A DNA stretch of 64,000 nt from assembly GCA_964455375.1 (NCBI GenBank), contig CAYVXE010000008.1, positions 6,730 through 70,729 on the forward strand, read 5' to 3'. This DNA is from CAYVXE01 sp964455375 (GTDB lineage: Bacteria; Zhuqueibacterota; Zhuqueibacteria; Oceanimicrobiales; Oceanimicrobiaceae). The position numbers and the translations under genes are program-made. The notes under the pieces were generated by a model. That model had not been told where the DNA came from. It did no database searches and worked only from the letters and a program-made list of their open reading frames with translations. Shown piece after piece: positions 63,705 through 64,000 of the stretch; position 1 is the first letter of the stretch, and each line of letters opens with the position of its first letter.

Positions 63705-64000
63705 ATGCCCGAAAAATTTAAAAATAAATACCGCATTTCATCCACCCGTCTGCCATATTGGGATTACGGTTGGAACGGCGCCTATTTTATCACCATCTGT
63801 ACAAAAAACAGGGTATGTTTTTTCGGTGAAATTAAAAATGGAAAGATGATATTTTCCGAAATCGGTCGTTTGGCCCATAAATTTTGGAATGAAATTCAAA
63901 ACCATTTTCCTTTTGTTGTATTGGATGAATTTGTAATCATGCCCAATCATGTTCATGGCATCATTATTATTGATAAACCTACCGATGAACACAAAACAAA
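63705..64000 (+). CDS. REP-associated tyrosine transposase (Y1/IS200-like), truncated by the window edge
   Basis: 98 codons are visible. The start MPEKFKNKYRISSTRLPYWDYGWNG-type opening (positions 1-25) leads to GAYFITICTKNRVCFFGEI and the HUH metal motif MPNHVHGIIII (about 82-92), both hallmarks of Y1 transposases of the RAYT group. The catalytic tyrosine would lie further right, outside the window. RAYTs are usually single-copy domesticated genes that mobilise short palindromic repeats; the palindrome at 63614-63653 is the likely partner. Confidence 0.9.
   Translation, partial: MPEKFKNKYRISSTRLPYWDYGWNGAYFITICTKNRVCFFGEIKNGKMIFSEIGRLAHKFWNEIQNHFPFVVLDEFVIMPNHVHGIIIIDKPTDEHKT

Noticed and set aside
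63738..63992. 84-residue minus-strand frame at the right edge
   Set aside because: It is the antisense shadow of the REP-associated transposase, whose HUH motif is clear on the plus strand.

Overview
The window looks like draft or metagenome-assembled DNA from a Gram-negative bacterium of the FCB superphylum. A Calditrichota/KSB1-like lineage fits best, but this is inference from gene content only. Supporting signs are three secreted proteins ending in beta-rich sorting or FlgD-like domains (two with the NYPNPFNPST motif), a PorV-like outer-membrane barrel, gliding-type ABC genes (GldA/GldFG), and an alternative complex III linked to a caa3-type oxidase. A run of 100 Ns flanked by an identical 55-bp sequence marks a scaffold join inside priA. 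No rRNA, tRNA or CRISPR array was seen.

Layout. 1-7.2 kb (minus): start of an S9-type peptidase, a 39-residue membrane peptide between two hairpins, an MpsC-family protein, and a pair of cell-surface genes (DUF11-repeat protein, then a PorV-like barrel fused to OmpA and DUF11 domains). 7.7-11.7 kb (minus): fumarase, a ComFB-family protein and a GspE/PilB ATPase with four N-terminal MshEN-like motifs. 12-19 kb (plus): a tightly overlapping four-gene operon made of a zinc-ribbon/degenerate-GGDEF regulator, a processive GT2 synthase, a TolC-type channel fused to a TIM-barrel glycosidase-like domain, and an HlyD-type adaptor. A secreted lectin-like protein follows. I read the operon as an undescribed synthase-dependent exopolysaccharide machine, probably controlled by cyclic dinucleotides.

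19.1-31.4 kb (minus): one respiratory block, actABCDEF, a small membrane protein, SCO, then oxidase subunits II-I-III-IV. It would carry electrons from quinol to oxygen without a bc1 complex. 31.6-35.1 kb: small hypothetical genes, a YheT-type hydrolase, a cold-shock protein and a lipoprotein Cu/Zn superoxide dismutase. 35.6-40.6 kb (plus): GldA-like ATPase, fused GldF-GldG permease and a DUF4340 protein. 41.1-47.3 kb (plus): a self-contained type II fatty-acid-synthase-like island with enoyl reductase, KAS III, FabA-like and FabZ-like dehydratases, KAS II, its own ACP, an acyltransferase and a phosphopantetheinyl transferase.

47.3-64 kb: hemolysin III-type membrane protein, a 1083-residue repeat protein, M28 peptidase, Na/Ca exchanger, lipid kinase, HD hydrolase, DUF3810 protein, priA, transketolase, glucokinase, an NnrE-like epimerase, and at the right edge a truncated REP-associated transposase behind a perfect palindrome. 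A dispersed repeat of about 135 bp with inverted ends occurs four times (7.3, 19.0, 33.8 and 39.1 kb), always just past the end of a gene or in an intergenic gap. Two of its copies supply the stop codon of the neighbouring gene.
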